A DNA stretch of 64,000 nucleotides from Alphaproteobacteria bacterium MarineAlpha11_Bin1 (GTDB lineage: Bacteria; Pseudomonadota; Alphaproteobacteria; MPNO01; UBA830). The DNA lies in assembly GCA_002937455.1 (NCBI GenBank), contig PTJZ01000009.1, forward strand, positions 102,865-166,864, in the 5' to 3' direction. Shown one piece after another: positions 52,955 through 63,315 of the stretch; position 1 is the first letter of the stretch, and each line of letters begins with the position of its first letter. A program made the translations under genes and the position numbers. The notes under the pieces are model-generated. The model worked only from the letters and a program-made list of their open reading frames with translations, made no database searches and had not been told where the DNA came from.

Positions 52955-53689
52955 ATGGTGTCGCTGCGAAAGATCACTAGTAGGCCCATAGTTACCTCTG
53001 TGCTAAGTTTGCTTGCAGCGTCTTACCTCCGTATCGTCTGGTATACTGGACGCTGGACAGTGGAAAATCAGCATATAGCGTCTTCAATGGTTGCTAAAGG
53101 TAAGCCGTTTATCGCCTGTTTTTGGCATGGACGGATGCTGATGATTCCCAATGCATGGATTTACAAAGCCCCTGTACGGATTCTGATATCTCAGCACCGC
53201 GACGGGGTATTTATCTCTCGGACACTGAAACACTTGGGCGTCGGTACCATATCGGGCTCATCATCAAAAGGTGGCGGAAGCGCTCTGATCGGAATTGTGC
53301 GCGCGCTTAAACGCGGGGAATACATCGGTATTACGCCCGATGGGCCACGGGGACCTCGGATGCGTGCAGCACCTGGGGCGATCTCAGCCGCCAAACTTTC
53401 GGGCGCTGCCCTATTACCAATAACTTTTTCCGCGTCGCGCTGTAGAATTTTTTTTTCATGGGATAGGTTTGTATTGCCCTTCCCTTTCACCAGGGGTGTG
53501 GTAAGGATTGGGCACCCGATTGAAGTACCCCGCGACGCTGACGAAAGCCTCACGGAGCAAACTCGGCAAACTCTGGAGCGAGTTCTTATCGACCTCACAA
53601 TGACACTTGATTCTGAACTGGGGCGCTACCCGGTTTCGCCGGAAGAAGCTAATTCGGAAGCTGATCCATCAGCACCCAGAGGTAATTAA
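52955..53689 (+). CDS. DUF374 lysophospholipid acyltransferase-like protein
   Basis: A 244-residue protein of the DUF374/LPLAT group with an N-terminal hydrophobic segment (about residues 13-30). FWHGRMLMIP (acyltransferase-type histidine), SQHRDGVFISRTL and TPDGPRGPRM are conserved blocks. Members are thought to acylate a lipid A-related or phospholipid substrate, but their exact role is poorly established. It starts three bases after the exporter stop and overlaps waaA by one base, so it belongs to the envelope operon. Confidence 0.87.
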   Translation: MVSLRKITSRPIVTSVLSLLAASYLRIVWYTGRWTVENQHIASSMVAKGKPFIACFWHGRMLMIPNAWIYKAPVRILISQHRDGVFISRTLKHLGVGTISGSSSKGGGSALIGIVRALKRGEYIGITPDGPRGPRMRAAPGAISAAKLSGAALLPITFSASRCRIFFSWDRFVLPFPFTRGVVRIGHPIEVPRDADESLTEQTRQTLERVLIDLTMTLDSELGRYPVSPEEANSEADPSAPRGN

Positions 53690-54996
53690 TGAGCGTTTCT
53701 TTTTATCGAGCCATAACTTGGATATCCGGGCCACTGATAAACCATTATCTCTCCCGGCGGCTAAAGGCAGGAAAAGAAGACCCTCATCGGTTCGAAGAAC
53801 GTAAAGGGTCCGCATCCTGTCGGCGGCCTGAAGGCCCCCTTGTCTGGATACACGCGGCAAGCGTCGGCGAATCACTTTCGATGATAAGTCTTATCGACCG
53901 ACTAACTTTGGAACGGCCTGAGATAACGATCCTCATGACTTCCGGTACCGTCAGTTCGGCCCGATTATTACACAATCGATTACCCGAAACTGTTATCCAT
54001 CAGTATATCCCAGTGGATCGGGTGCCTTGGGTAAAACGATTTCTAGATCATTGGAAACCCAACCTAGCTCTCTGGGTTGAATCCGAATTCTGGCCATCGG
54101 TACTGTCGGAGGTCAAAGAAAGAGAGATTCCTACCCTTCTAATGAATGCCCGAATATCGGCGGCTTCTTTTCGGGGCTGGAGGCGAGCTCCTTGGATGAT
54201 CGGCCAACTCTTAGAAACATTTGACCTTTGCATGGCGCAAACGGAATTGGACGCCGATCGGCTGCGGGCTCTAGGGGCCAAGAATGTTGCATGCCCGGGG
54301 AACCTAAAATTTGCTGCAGCGCCCCTGCCCACCGATGCTGACGCACAGTCCGAATTTGACTCTAGTATTGCCGGACGACCCAGATGGGTAGCCTTCAGTA
54401 CCCATTCGGGTGAGGAAGAGGTTATCGCGGATACGCATGAAATACTTATTCGAAGTTTGCCCGACTTGCTAACAATCGTGGTCCCCCGGCACCCTGAGAG
54501 GGCGGGTGCTATTGAGAAGATCCTTTCGGAAAGAAATCTCTCAGTTTCGGTTCGTAGCCGATCTGAGCCGGTAAATGCATCGAAATTTGTTTTATTAGCT
54601 GACACAATCGGAGAACTTGGTCTCTTTTTTCGAGCGACGGATATCGCATTTGTCGGAGGAACTCTGGTGCCCCACGGCGGACAAAACCCAATCGAGCCAG
54701 CGCGATTGGGTTGCGCTATCGTTCATGGTGTTCATATGGAGAATTTTCTGGCCGCGCAGGGGGAGCTTATGACTGCGGGCGCTTCGTCTGTAGCCCGGTC
54801 GGCAGATGAACTCGCAAAGGAAATCGGAACTCTTCTCTCTAATTCGGTAGTTCGGCAACGCCGAATGGCTGCCGCCCGCTCTGTCGCTGATGGAAAACAA
54901 GGTATTCTCGACGCGGTTTTCCTCCACATCGACCCGTATCTTAATCGCATTTCTCCCGCGTGGCCGATATCGGTTACAGGTAATGCGCGCGCCTAA
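53689..54996 (+). CDS. waaA: 3-deoxy-D-manno-octulosonic acid (Kdo) transferase
   Basis: A 435-residue GT30 glycosyltransferase adding Kdo from CMP-Kdo to lipid IVA at the inner membrane. An N-terminal hydrophobic segment is followed by WIHAASVGE (with the catalytic E near residue 62), WVESEFWPSVL and the C-terminal nucleotide-binding region VGGTLVPHGGQNPIEPA. Length matches waaA/kdtA. The stop overlaps the lpxK start by 14 bases. Whether it adds one or two Kdo units cannot be read. Confidence 0.94.
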   Translation: MSVSFYRAITWISGPLINHYLSRRLKAGKEDPHRFEERKGSASCRRPEGPLVWIHAASVGESLSMISLIDRLTLERPEITILMTSGTVSSARLLHNRLPETVIHQYIPVDRVPWVKRFLDHWKPNLALWVESEFWPSVLSEVKEREIPTLLMNARISAASFRGWRRAPWMIGQLLETFDLCMAQTELDADRLRALGAKNVACPGNLKFAAAPLPTDADAQSEFDSSIAGRPRWVAFSTHSGEEEVIADTHEILIRSLPDLLTIVVPRHPERAGAIEKILSERNLSVSVRSRSEPVNASKFVLLADTIGELGLFFRATDIAFVGGTLVPHGGQNPIEPARLGCAIVHGVHMENFLAAQGELMTAGASSVARSADELAKEIGTLLSNSVVRQRRMAAARSVADGKQGILDAVFLHIDPYLNRISPAWPISVTGNARA

Positions 54997-55960
54997 TTTC
55001 TGGTATAAAGAGGGGGTCCTCCCAACCCTGCTCTCCCCAATGAGCCAAATCTGGGCATGGCGAGCGCGTCGCCGCCTCACTAAGGTCAAGCCTACTAAAG
55101 TGGACATCCCTGTGATCTGTATCGGTAACGTCGTCGCGGGCGGCGCCGGTAAGACGCCTGTTGCACTCTCCGTAATGGAACGACTGCACACATCTAATAT
55201 TAATGCAGGATTTCTAAGTCGCGGATATGGTGGGTCCATAAGTGCGTCAACTAAGGTGGAAACATCCAAACATTCTTCGCGAGACGTCGGTGACGAGCCA
55301 TTACTTTTAGCAAGTGTAGCGCCGACCTGGATTGGGAACGATAGGGTAAAATCGGCCCTCGCAGCTGTCGATACGGGTATAGGCGCGATCGTTATGGATG
55401 ATGGCCTACAAAACCCGGCGCTTCACAAAGATCTCTCAATTTTGGTCATTGATGGTCGATACGGTTATGGAAATGGCCGGGTGATGCCGGCAGGACCTTT
55501 GAGAGAACCGTTAGAATGTGCAATGCAACGTGTCGAAGCAATAGCCCTGATTGGCGATGTATCTGATCCTCTGCAGGCAGCAATGCCGAAAAATATACCT
55601 ATTTTGATGGCCCGTTTTGTGCCCGCCACCAAGGATGACGATATCTCTGGAAAGCCGGTCGTAGCCTTCGCGGGTATCGGACAGCCGGAGAAGTTCTTCG
55701 AAACACTTGCCGGTATGGGTTGCGATCTGATCGACATCGCGGGTTTTCCAGATCACTATTACTATTCTGTCGATGAGATCATGAGGCTCATAGATACCGC
55801 AGCCATGGCGGATGCGTTGGTTGTTACCACAGAGAAGGATATGGTTCGTGTACCGGTGGAAGCAAGAGACATGATACGTTCGCTAAAAATTCGTCTGGAT
55901 TGGAATGATTTAGGTGAACTGGACGAGGTCCTCGGACAAGTCTTAAAAGAAAAGGTTTAA
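54983..55960 (+). CDS. lpxK: Tetraacyldisaccharide 4'-kinase LpxK
   Basis: Phosphorylates the 4' position of the lipid A precursor. The 325-residue protein has APNFWYKEG at the N-terminus and the P-loop GGAGKTPV at 53-60. It also has LSRGYGG, VGDEPLLLA and DDGLQNPALHKD, all LpxK hallmarks. The ATG at 54983 lies within waaA, matching the family start; a longer frame from 54890 is only the waaA overlap. It is followed directly by the acyltransferase gene. Confidence 0.95.
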   Translation: MRAPNFWYKEGVLPTLLSPMSQIWAWRARRRLTKVKPTKVDIPVICIGNVVAGGAGKTPVALSVMERLHTSNINAGFLSRGYGGSISASTKVETSKHSSRDVGDEPLLLASVAPTWIGNDRVKSALAAVDTGIGAIVMDDGLQNPALHKDLSILVIDGRYGYGNGRVMPAGPLREPLECAMQRVEAIALIGDVSDPLQAAMPKNIPILMARFVPATKDDDISGKPVVAFAGIGQPEKFFETLAGMGCDLIDIAGFPDHYYYSVDEIMRLIDTAAMADALVVTTEKDMVRVPVEARDMIRSLKIRLDWNDLGELDEVLGQVLKEKV

Positions 55961-56884
55961 TTGTTGGCGCGCGTTGCAAATCGATACTGGCGGAAGCCAA
56001 CCGTACAACACCGAATCGAGATCGCGCTTTCGTGGCCGATATATGTTTTGTTGCATAAGCTCCCTGTAAGCCTTGTGGGTAACCTGCTCGCATTCGTCGG
56101 TCGGTCGGTCGGACCTCATCTCGCGCTCAGTAACCGGATTCGTGAGAGTGTGGCCCTCGTATGGCCCGAAACATCAAACAAAAGAATGGAGGAAATTGTC
56201 CGAGGGGTCTGGGACAATTTTACCCGTGTGATTTCCGACTACTGGAGCCTCGATCAGATACGCCACGATCGGGAAAACCGTCTAGAAATTGTCGGTGCCG
56301 AACACCTCGATATGCTCCGAGAGAGTGGTAAGTCGGGAATTTTACTTGCCGGACACATGGGCAACTGGGAAATGGTAACATTGGCGGCCCGAATGCACGA
56401 TCTACCCCTTACGGTTGTCTATCGACCCTTCAATAACCCATTTATAGACGCTCTCGTCCGCAGCTGGCAGAGACGCAGCGGGGTAGAACTCATCATGAAA
56501 GGTCGACAAGGGGCCCGTCGTCTCACTCAAGTTCTAAAGGGCGATGGACACACTATCATGCTAGTAGATGTACGTATGAACCAGGGCGTAAACATCCCAT
56601 TCCTAGGTATTAATGCCATGACCCCGACCGCGCCCGCGGCGTTAGCCATGAAATATGAAGCGCTCCTTATACCTATACGAGTGGAAAGGCTGGATGCCGC
56701 ACACTTCAGACTAACTGTCGAGAAACCCCGACCGCCGGTCAACACCGGTAATAGAAACGCCGATATAGAAGCCACCATGAGGAGGATAAACGATCTTTTC
56801 AGTATTTGGATCACAGAACGGCCGGAGCAGTGGATGTGGTTTCACCGGCGTTGGGGAAAGAAACCAAAAAGACCAGATGAATAG
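55961..56884 (+). CDS. LpxL/HtrB-type lipid A lauroyl acyltransferase
   Basis: A 307-residue LPLAT-family protein with an N-terminal hydrophobic region (about residues 24-55) and the HX4E motif H132-E137 (GHMGNWEM). VYRPFNNPFID, the QGVNIPFLG segment and PEQWMWFHRRWG near the C-terminus are typical of LpxL/LpxM. It starts with TTG immediately after the lpxK stop; a TTG three bases later is equally possible. It would add a secondary acyl chain to Kdo-lipid A. The chain length specificity is not evident. Confidence 0.9.
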   Translation: MLARVANRYWRKPTVQHRIEIALSWPIYVLLHKLPVSLVGNLLAFVGRSVGPHLALSNRIRESVALVWPETSNKRMEEIVRGVWDNFTRVISDYWSLDQIRHDRENRLEIVGAEHLDMLRESGKSGILLAGHMGNWEMVTLAARMHDLPLTVVYRPFNNPFIDALVRSWQRRSGVELIMKGRQGARRLTQVLKGDGHTIMLVDVRMNQGVNIPFLGINAMTPTAPAALAMKYEALLIPIRVERLDAAHFRLTVEKPRPPVNTGNRNADIEATMRRINDLFSIWITERPEQWMWFHRRWGKKPKRPDE

Positions 56885-56886
56885 CG

Positions 56887-57702
56887 TTATTGGGGCATAG
56901 GGCCAGCCAATAACATTGGATCTAGTCTCTCTTGGAACCAGTTAATACGCCAGTCAAGATGAGGTCCCGTCGACCGCCCGGAGGACCCGATAGCGCCTAT
57001 CTTCCCGCCCTGACGTATGCTGTCTCCTTTTCTGACCTCGATTTCGCTAAGATGTGAATAAACGGTAGATAGACCGTGACCGTGTTCAATGATGATAGTG
57101 CCGCCGGTGAAATAGAGATCCATCTCGGCAAGAGTCACCTTTCCAGCAGCTGACGCGAGAACAGGTGTTCCCTTTGGAGCCGCGATATCAACTCCGAGAT
57201 GCGGTTGGCGTGATTCGCCATTCAAGATACGTTGGCTGCCATAAACCCCCGATATTTGGCCCTTAGATGGCCAGATGAAACCGGCTCTGAAGTGCGTCGC
57301 CATTGTAAATACCGCACGCGCGGACCGTATAGCCTTACCTTCCCGTCTTATCCGGTCCATCGTCTCGGGTGATGGTGTCACCATCTTTTTAGGCAGGCCA
57401 TTGATCCGCTGGATACGATACTTTCTTTTCTCGATCTCAAAATTTTCCAAATAGATTTCCCCGCTTGGCAACTTAGTTTTTATAACTACCTCGCTTTCCG
57501 CATTTCTCCCTAGTCCGAAGACAAATAATCCGTCGGGAGACACTCGGAGCTTTTTACCATCAAGCGAGACTTTGGCGCCCGGATTGGTTTGCCCTGTTAT
57601 CAACCCACCCTGCATGAAGTGCCCGGTTAAAGAGAGGGTCCTCGCCGATGCCGGAGTCGAAATCAGGCATAGGGTGATTATTCCTGCAGATAGACGGTGC
57701 AT
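56887..57702 (-). CDS. Secreted M23-family peptidase with an altered HxH motif
   Basis: A 271-residue protein with a signal peptide (residues 1-20, ending ASA) and a C-terminal LytM/M23 domain. H168-x3-D172 (PHLGVD) and H217 (YSHLSEI) are conserved. The last motif is GPHLDW with H248 and D250, where LytM-type enzymes have HxH, so the third zinc ligand would be aspartate or the site may be inactive. M23 enzymes cut peptidoglycan cross-links or regulate amidases. It starts four bases after xseA. Confidence 0.9.
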   Translation of the reverse strand: MHRLSAGIITLCLISTPASARTLSLTGHFMQGGLITGQTNPGAKVSLDGKKLRVSPDGLFVFGLGRNAESEVVIKTKLPSGEIYLENFEIEKRKYRIQRINGLPKKMVTPSPETMDRIRREGKAIRSARAVFTMATHFRAGFIWPSKGQISGVYGSQRILNGESRQPHLGVDIAAPKGTPVLASAAGKVTLAEMDLYFTGGTIIIEHGHGLSTVYSHLSEIEVRKGDSIRQGGKIGAIGSSGRSTGPHLDWRINWFQERLDPMLLAGPMPQ

Positions 57703-57705
57703 CGA

Positions 57706-59256
57706 TCAGAAAAGCGACCCCTGATCGCGTCCAGAAGAAACCGAACATTTTTTCGATTTCGTTTGTTTTCTGCGTTTTAATTTACCAGACAAAGGGTTTG
57801 ACTTTGCCACGGCTTTTTCTCCGATAGTCGCCGAGACAGTTCCATCTGAAAAGCTTATTGCGACTTCTTGTCCGGATTGCGTTTGAAATGCCTGCATCAC
57901 AGGTTCACCGTCCGTATCGCGTATCAAAGTAAACCCCCGCTCCAGAACCCGCTCATACGACAGACTGTTCAATAGCTGGGTGCCGGTTTGCAGCCTTTTT
58001 TCGTCCTCTGAAATTTTCCGGCGCATAGCACCGTTAATTCGCTCGGATACGGAGAGGCTTGAAAAACTTTTCTTTCTCTCTCGCACGAGCGCCTGTAGGG
58101 CGATTGAGATGCGGGCACCTTTGCTCGAAAGTTCTAGCCCAGCCTTCGTAATGACTTCGCGCGGGTGTGGAAGCCTGACACCGGTTTTTAAGAGATGCGC
58201 CCTGGATCTCTCTAATTCTCTAGTTACGAGATTACTCAGCCGTTCCGAAGCGAGGTCCAGTGCCTGCATGTTACCTTCCAGCAATTCACTCGGGCGCGGC
58301 AACCCTCGAGCGATTCCTTGAATATGGTTTCGTCGCTCCTGTATGAACCGGCTCATAGAGGCAACTAGCCGACCTTCATCCTCCAGAACCTGCGACTGCA
58401 GTTCAGATCGAACGGGTACCGCAATCTCTGCGGCCGCAGTCGGTGTGGGAGCTCGCCGATCGGAAGCATAATCTATCAGTGTTATGTCCGTCTCATGGCC
58501 CACGGCCGATATTAGGGGGATTTCTGAATTTGCAGTTGCCCGCACTACGATTTCCTCATTGAACTGCCACAAATCCTCGAGACTACCACCGCCGCGAGCG
58601 ACGATAAGCAAGTCCGGACGGGGAATTTCTCCCCCCTGCCCAAGGGCATTGAAACCTTCTATGGCCGCAGCAATTTTATCGGCAGCGCCTTCTCCCTGAA
58701 CCGGGACTGACCACAAGAGAACATGTCGAGGAAACCGCTCTTTTAGGCGGTTCAGAATATCGTGGATAACAGCGCCGGTAGGAGAAGTAATAACGCCAAT
58801 AACCTCCGGAAGGAAAGGCAGGTCTTGCTTCTTATCCGCTTCGAATAAACCTTCGGCGCCCAGTTTCTTGCGGCGGTCCTCAAGCAGCTTGAGTAACGCC
58901 CCCTCGCCCGCGAGTTCGACCGATTCGACAACAATTTGGTAGCGAGAGCTTTTTGCGTAGGATGAAATCCGGCCAGTTGCGATCACCTCCATACCCTCTT
59001 CAAGCTGTAGTGAGAGCTTCCCGACTGTCCCTCGCCACGCCACTGCATCCATCGCCGCATCCGCATCTTTCAAGGTGAAGTAAAGATGTCCGGACGTATG
59101 GTAGTTAGGTCGCCCAACTTCTCCGCGCACTCGAACAAAACCAAAGGCACCTTCCAACGTCCGTTTTATCGCCTGCGAAATTTCCCCAACGGAAAGTTCG
59201 CTAACGTTGTTGCCAATAGCGGGTTCTTCGCCTTCTTCTGAGAATTGATCGGTCAT
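57706..59256 (-). CDS. xseA: Exodeoxyribonuclease VII large subunit
   Basis: A 516-residue XseA. The N-terminal OB-fold (residues about 20-120; [11 protein letters not shown] and [12 protein letters not shown]) binds single-stranded DNA. The catalytic domain carries [27 protein letters not shown] and [17 protein letters not shown]. The coiled-coil C-terminal region spans about 290-430. With XseB it degrades single-stranded DNA in both directions. xseB is not in the window. It is divergent from purD. Confidence 0.95.
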   Translation of the reverse strand: MTDQFSEEGEEPAIGNNVSELSVGEISQAIKRTLEGAFGFVRVRGEVGRPNYHTSGHLYFTLKDADAAMDAVAWRGTVGKLSLQLEEGMEVIATGRISSYAKSSRYQIVVESVELAGEGALLKLLEDRRKKLGAEGLFEADKKQDLPFLPEVIGVITSPTGAVIHDILNRLKERFPRHVLLWSVPVQGEGAADKIAAAIEGFNALGQGGEIPRPDLLIVARGGGSLEDLWQFNEEIVVRATANSEIPLISAVGHETDITLIDYASDRRAPTPTAAAEIAVPVRSELQSQVLEDEGRLVASMSRFIQERRNHIQGIARGLPRPSELLEGNMQALDLASERLSNLVTRELERSRAHLLKTGVRLPHPREVITKAGLELSSKGARISIALQALVRERKKSFSSLSVSERINGAMRRKISEDEKRLQTGTQLLNSLSYERVLERGFTLIRDTDGEPVMQAFQTQSGQEVAISFSDGTVSATIGEKAVAKSNPLSGKLKRRKQTKSKKCSVSSGRDQGSLF

Positions 59257-59328
59257 GACGATTCGTATTCTATGTCATCAGATGGGTCTTATGGCAATGA
59301 CATAGATAAAAAATTGGAAGCAGGTCTC

Positions 59329-60597
59329 ATGAGAGTACTAGTCGTCGGAGCGGGAGGAAGGGAACACGCCTTATGTTGGACAATCTCAGGATCGCCACTA
59401 GTCGAGAAACTATGGTGCGCGCCCGGGAATTCTGGCATTTCTCAGGATGCAGAATGCGTGGATATTGAGGTCGAGGATATCGATACGCTAGTCGGTTTCT
59501 GCACAGAAAACGCCGTCGACCTCGTAGTGATCGGACCTGAGGCACCTCTAGTAATGGGGCTTGCCGACCGGTTGAGGGAAAAAAATATACGTGCCTTCGG
59601 CCCCAGCGCGGATGCGGCGATCCTTGAGGGTTCCAAAGGCTATATGAAGGATCTCTGCGCGCGGTATAAAATCCCGACTGCCGAGTACGAGCGATTCAAG
59701 GAGGCAGGTCCCGCAAAAAAATTCATCGACACCCGGGAAACGCCGATAGTTGTTAAGGCCGACGGCCTCGCCGCTGGAAAAGGCGTAATAATCTGCGAAA
59801 CGGCCGCGCAGGCATATCAAGCAGTCGATGACATGCTGAAGGGACGAACATTTGGCGACGCGGGTGCCGAGATTGTAATCGAAGAATTTATGGAAGGTGT
59901 CGAAGCCAGTTTCTTCGCCCTTGTCGACGGCGAAAACGTCTTACCCCTCGCCTCCGCCCAAGATCATAAGCGCGTGGGTGAAGGAGACACCGGGCCCAAT
60001 ACTGGCGGCATGGGAGCTTATTCCCCAGCCCCCGCTATCACAGACGAAATCGCGGATACCGTGATGGACCGAATTATCTTACCCACTGTCGCCGGCATGA
60101 AAGCAGACGGAAGACCCTACCAAGGTGTGTTATACGCAGGACTGATGCTAACCGACGAAGGACCCAAACTGGTTGAATATAACGTACGCTTTGGCGACCC
60201 CGAATGTCAGGTTCTGATGACCCGCCTAATGTCTGATCTGGTACCGGCACTCATCGCCACCTGCGATGGTGAATTAAAAGATTTCGACCTTCGATGGTTC
60301 GACGAAGCGGCGTTGACAGTCGTTATGGCTAGCAATGGCTATCCCGAAGATTATAAAAAAGGTTCCGTAATTGGTGGCCTAGAAAAGGCGGGGAAGATTG
60401 CTGGTACGCTTGTGTTCCATGCCGGAACCCGCAGGGGAGATGGAGGAGAGATTTTAGCTTCCGGCGGACGCGTTCTCAACGTCACAGCTAATGGCAAGTC
60501 GATCGCAGAAGCACAAGAACGCGCCTATAGAGCCGTAGACCGAATCGAGTGGCCGGGCGGATTCTGCCGCCGGGATATCGGCTGGCAGGCGGTTTAG
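59329..60597 (+). CDS. purD: Phosphoribosylamine-glycine ligase (GARS)
   Basis: An ATP-grasp enzyme of purine synthesis joining phosphoribosylamine and glycine. The 422-residue protein starts [17 protein letters not shown] and carries [25 protein letters not shown] and [12 protein letters not shown]. The ATG at 59329 is the family start; the frame is open to 59245, which would overlap xseA. Its stop overlaps the convergent EamA transporter by four bases. Confidence 0.96.
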   Translation: MRVLVVGAGGREHALCWTISGSPLVEKLWCAPGNSGISQDAECVDIEVEDIDTLVGFCTENAVDLVVIGPEAPLVMGLADRLREKNIRAFGPSADAAILEGSKGYMKDLCARYKIPTAEYERFKEAGPAKKFIDTRETPIVVKADGLAAGKGVIICETAAQAYQAVDDMLKGRTFGDAGAEIVIEEFMEGVEASFFALVDGENVLPLASAQDHKRVGEGDTGPNTGGMGAYSPAPAITDEIADTVMDRIILPTVAGMKADGRPYQGVLYAGLMLTDEGPKLVEYNVRFGDPECQVLMTRLMSDLVPALIATCDGELKDFDLRWFDEAALTVVMASNGYPEDYKKGSVIGGLEKAGKIAGTLVFHAGTRRGDGGEILASGGRVLNVTANGKSIAEAQERAYRAVDRIEWPGGFCRRDIGWQAV

Positions 60598-61511
60598 TCA
60601 TTCTCTTCTCTCTTTTGACGTTCGCGGGATTCGTGTCGCGCCAGCCAGGTAGAGGCCGCCACTATCAACGCACCACCAAGCCAGATCCACAAACCCGGGA
60701 ATTCGGAAAACATAAACCAGCCGACAATTGCCGCCCACACCAATCTCGCGAAAACAACGGGCTCCACCGCAGAAATATCCGCGATCTTGTATGCCGTCGT
60801 CAAAAGCATGTGGCCACAGCTCCCCATGAAACCGATAGCCACCATGAATATTAGCTGGGTGAGCGTCGGCGTCTGCCATACGAAACACAACGCTACGCCT
60901 GAAGGTACCATCATTGTCAGCGATAAATAGGCGACAATCGTAGAAGGCTCATCCGTCCGAGACAGTGATTTTGCAATCAGTTTTGAACAAGTCACAAAAA
61001 TCATGGAAATAAACACCAGAATCATCCCGTAGTTAATCTCTTGGAATCCTGGCCTTACGATCACCAAGGCACCCAAAACCCCGATGACAAGCGCTATCCA
61101 GCGGGGGCCGTGCACATTCTCCCCCAGAATAAAAATAGCGCCCATAGTAACGAATACCGGACCCATGAGCGAAAGTGCCGTCGCATCACCCAGCGGCACG
61201 AGACTAAGCGCGGTAAACCAGAGAAGCAGCGACGCGCCGTTAAAAAGGCCTCTGAGTAGATGGAGTGGCAGCCGAGATGTGCGCAGAACGGAAAGTCGAG
61301 TCCGGAATAAGATGGGGGCAAAGAATACAAAGCCAAATAATGCTCGAAAAAATGCGATTTCCGTCGCATCGAGGTCTCGGGATAGAAGTCTCACGGATCC
61401 ATGCATCGTTGCAAAAAACGCCCCGGATACCAGAGCGAGTATAATTCCACGAATGGTTGGAGATACGCTATCCAACTCCTCTATAAACCGAACAGGGTTT
61501 TTCCAATCCAT
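60594..61511 (-). CDS. EamA/DMT superfamily transporter
   Basis: A 305-residue membrane protein with ten predicted helices in two EamA repeats (residues about 18-155 and 165-290). The first repeat has [16 protein letters not shown] and [16 protein letters not shown]; the second has [16 protein letters not shown]. Such proteins export or import amino acids, nucleosides or small metabolites. No substrate clue is available. The positively charged end [14 protein letters not shown] is cytoplasmic. Confidence 0.88.
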   Translation of the reverse strand: MDWKNPVRFIEELDSVSPTIRGIILALVSGAFFATMHGSVRLLSRDLDATEIAFFRALFGFVFFAPILFRTRLSVLRTSRLPLHLLRGLFNGASLLLWFTALSLVPLGDATALSLMGPVFVTMGAIFILGENVHGPRWIALVIGVLGALVIVRPGFQEINYGMILVFISMIFVTCSKLIAKSLSRTDEPSTIVAYLSLTMMVPSGVALCFVWQTPTLTQLIFMVAIGFMGSCGHMLLTTAYKIADISAVEPVVFARLVWAAIVGWFMFSEFPGLWIWLGGALIVAASTWLARHESRERQKREEND

Positions 61512-61624
61512 TATTCCCCACCTAAGCCTGTGATTGATAGATCGTCAAATTCGTACCTATCATTCTCCCTCCCCCTCAACGATTTTACGGTGTAAGACAG
61601 AACTCCGTTGAGGAGAGAATACTG

Positions 61625-62392
61625 ATGCGACCGAACAAAATCATCGACGCGTGGAATGAAGGACGCTCCGCCGTTAACATATTTTTGAGCACACCGGGCT
61701 CATTCACCGCGGAAGTAATGGCGTCGCTCGGTTGGGATGCCGTTACAGTGGATATGCAGCATGGGGTCATCGATTACAGCAACCTGATACCGATGTTCCA
61801 GGGAATCACGCAATACGATCCTGCCCCAATGGTACGCGTCCCATGGAACGATCCGGCAATCATTATGAAGTCTCTTGATGCCGGCGCCTACGGTGTAATT
61901 TGTCCAATGATTAACTCGATGGAAGAATGCGAGCGCTTCGTCGGGGCATGCCGCTACGCTCCTCGCGGTTACCGTTCAACTGGCCCAATTCGAGCAGTCT
62001 TCTATTCGGGTGCGGACTATCACGAACATGCGGACGAGACGGTGCTAACACTCGCGATGATTGAGACGCAGGAATCTGTTGATAATCTAGACAGTATCTG
62101 TTCGGTTCGAGGGCTTGATGCGGTTTATATCGGCCCTTCCGACTTATCGGTTTCCATTGGCGGCGGCCCCGGCGGCGACCAACGAGCGCCGGAGGTCATG
62201 GAACGTATCGATCTAATACTCGAGGTAGCGCACAGTCATGGGATCAAGGCCGGAATTCATTCAATGTCATCAGACTATGCAAATGAAATGGTTGCCAAAG
62301 GTTTTGACCTCGTCACGCTTTCAAGCGATTTCAGACACATGATGGCAAGCGCCCAAGGGATGTTATCGGCTACCAACTTGACCCGTGACTGA
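61625..62392 (+). CDS. HpcH/HpaI aldolase (2-keto-3-deoxy acid / 4-hydroxy-2-oxo acid type)
   Basis: A 255-residue class II (metal-dependent) aldolase. VDMQHGVID near residues 43-51 carries the base-histidine H47, VRVPWND and MIETQESVDNLDSI carry the metal-binding glutamate, and YIGPSDLSVSIG closes the barrel. It would split a 4-hydroxy-2-oxo acid to pyruvate and an aldehyde. It differs from the CitE-like enzyme at 39968. The VOC-like gene follows after 15 bases. Confidence 0.88.
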   Translation: MRPNKIIDAWNEGRSAVNIFLSTPGSFTAEVMASLGWDAVTVDMQHGVIDYSNLIPMFQGITQYDPAPMVRVPWNDPAIIMKSLDAGAYGVICPMINSMEECERFVGACRYAPRGYRSTGPIRAVFYSGADYHEHADETVLTLAMIETQESVDNLDSICSVRGLDAVYIGPSDLSVSIGGGPGGDQRAPEVMERIDLILEVAHSHGIKAGIHSMSSDYANEMVAKGFDLVTLSSDFRHMMASAQGMLSATNLTRD

Positions 62393-62407
62393 CTCAAATC
62401 AGAGGGG

Positions 62408-63292
62408 ATGAAGGCGATGAAAAGAAAGTTTAACCGGCAGAAAGAAGATGTCGGTAACGTCATCGCGTTCGAACATGTGAATATTTGTATTCCGGACCAG
62501 CGACTAGCAACCCTTTTTTACATTACTGGGCTGGGCCTTACCCGTGACCCCTATCTGGTGACTAGCGTGACAAATATGTGGGTAAATATTGGCCGAAATC
62601 AGTTTCATATGCCCACTAGAGACGCTCAAGTGATAAGGGGAAATATTGGACTCGTCATTCCCGAACGCCGCAAACTCCTAAACCGACTGAAAACAATTAG
62701 AACTGAGATGAAAGGTACTCAATTCTCATTCAGGCCAGAAAAAGGGTATGTATCGGTAACATGCCCATGGGGAAATCGCTTTAGAATTTACCGCCCAAGT
62801 AAGTTGTTTGGTCCCATGGCGCTGGGTATCGCTTACTTAGAATTCGATGTTCCCAAAAACACCGCCCGACGAATTGCCCAATTCTATAGGGAAATCATTT
62901 CCGCTCCGACGGAGATTCGCCATTCAGGCGGGATAGTTGCCTATGTCCAGGTGGGAAATGGCCAGAAAATTATCTTCCGGGAGACGAACCGAAAAATTCC
63001 GGTATTCGATGGACACCATATCCAGCTCTATGTCGCGGACTTCTCTGGCCCGTATGAAAGGCTATTGGAGAGAGAGTTGATTTCTGAGGAAAGCAATAAG
63101 CATCAATACAGATTTGAAAACATCATCGATCTGCACTCGGGCAAGGTTTTGTACACTCTTGATCACGAAATTCGGTCACTCACGCATCCTCTTTTTGCCA
63201 GGCCACTCGTGAACCGGAATCCAGACCAAACTAACAACACTTTTAGTGCAGGACACGAAACCCAATCCTGGTCCTTACCGTATTCCGATTAG
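62408..63292 (+). CDS. VOC superfamily-like protein
   Basis: A 294-residue two-module VOC-fold protein. The first module starts IAFEHVNICIPDQRLATLFY with a metal-type histidine (H21). The second includes LEFDVPKNTARRIAQFYREI and DGHHIQLYVADF. Ligand histidines are only partly conserved, so activity is uncertain. It follows the HpcH aldolase in one operon. An extradiol dioxygenase is not supported by the motifs. Confidence 0.65.
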   Translation: MKAMKRKFNRQKEDVGNVIAFEHVNICIPDQRLATLFYITGLGLTRDPYLVTSVTNMWVNIGRNQFHMPTRDAQVIRGNIGLVIPERRKLLNRLKTIRTEMKGTQFSFRPEKGYVSVTCPWGNRFRIYRPSKLFGPMALGIAYLEFDVPKNTARRIAQFYREIISAPTEIRHSGGIVAYVQVGNGQKIIFRETNRKIPVFDGHHIQLYVADFSGPYERLLERELISEESNKHQYRFENIIDLHSGKVLYTLDHEIRSLTHPLFARPLVNRNPDQTNNTFSAGHETQSWSLPYSD

Positions 63293-63315
63293 ATACTCCT
63301 TGTCTAATTTTCTCC

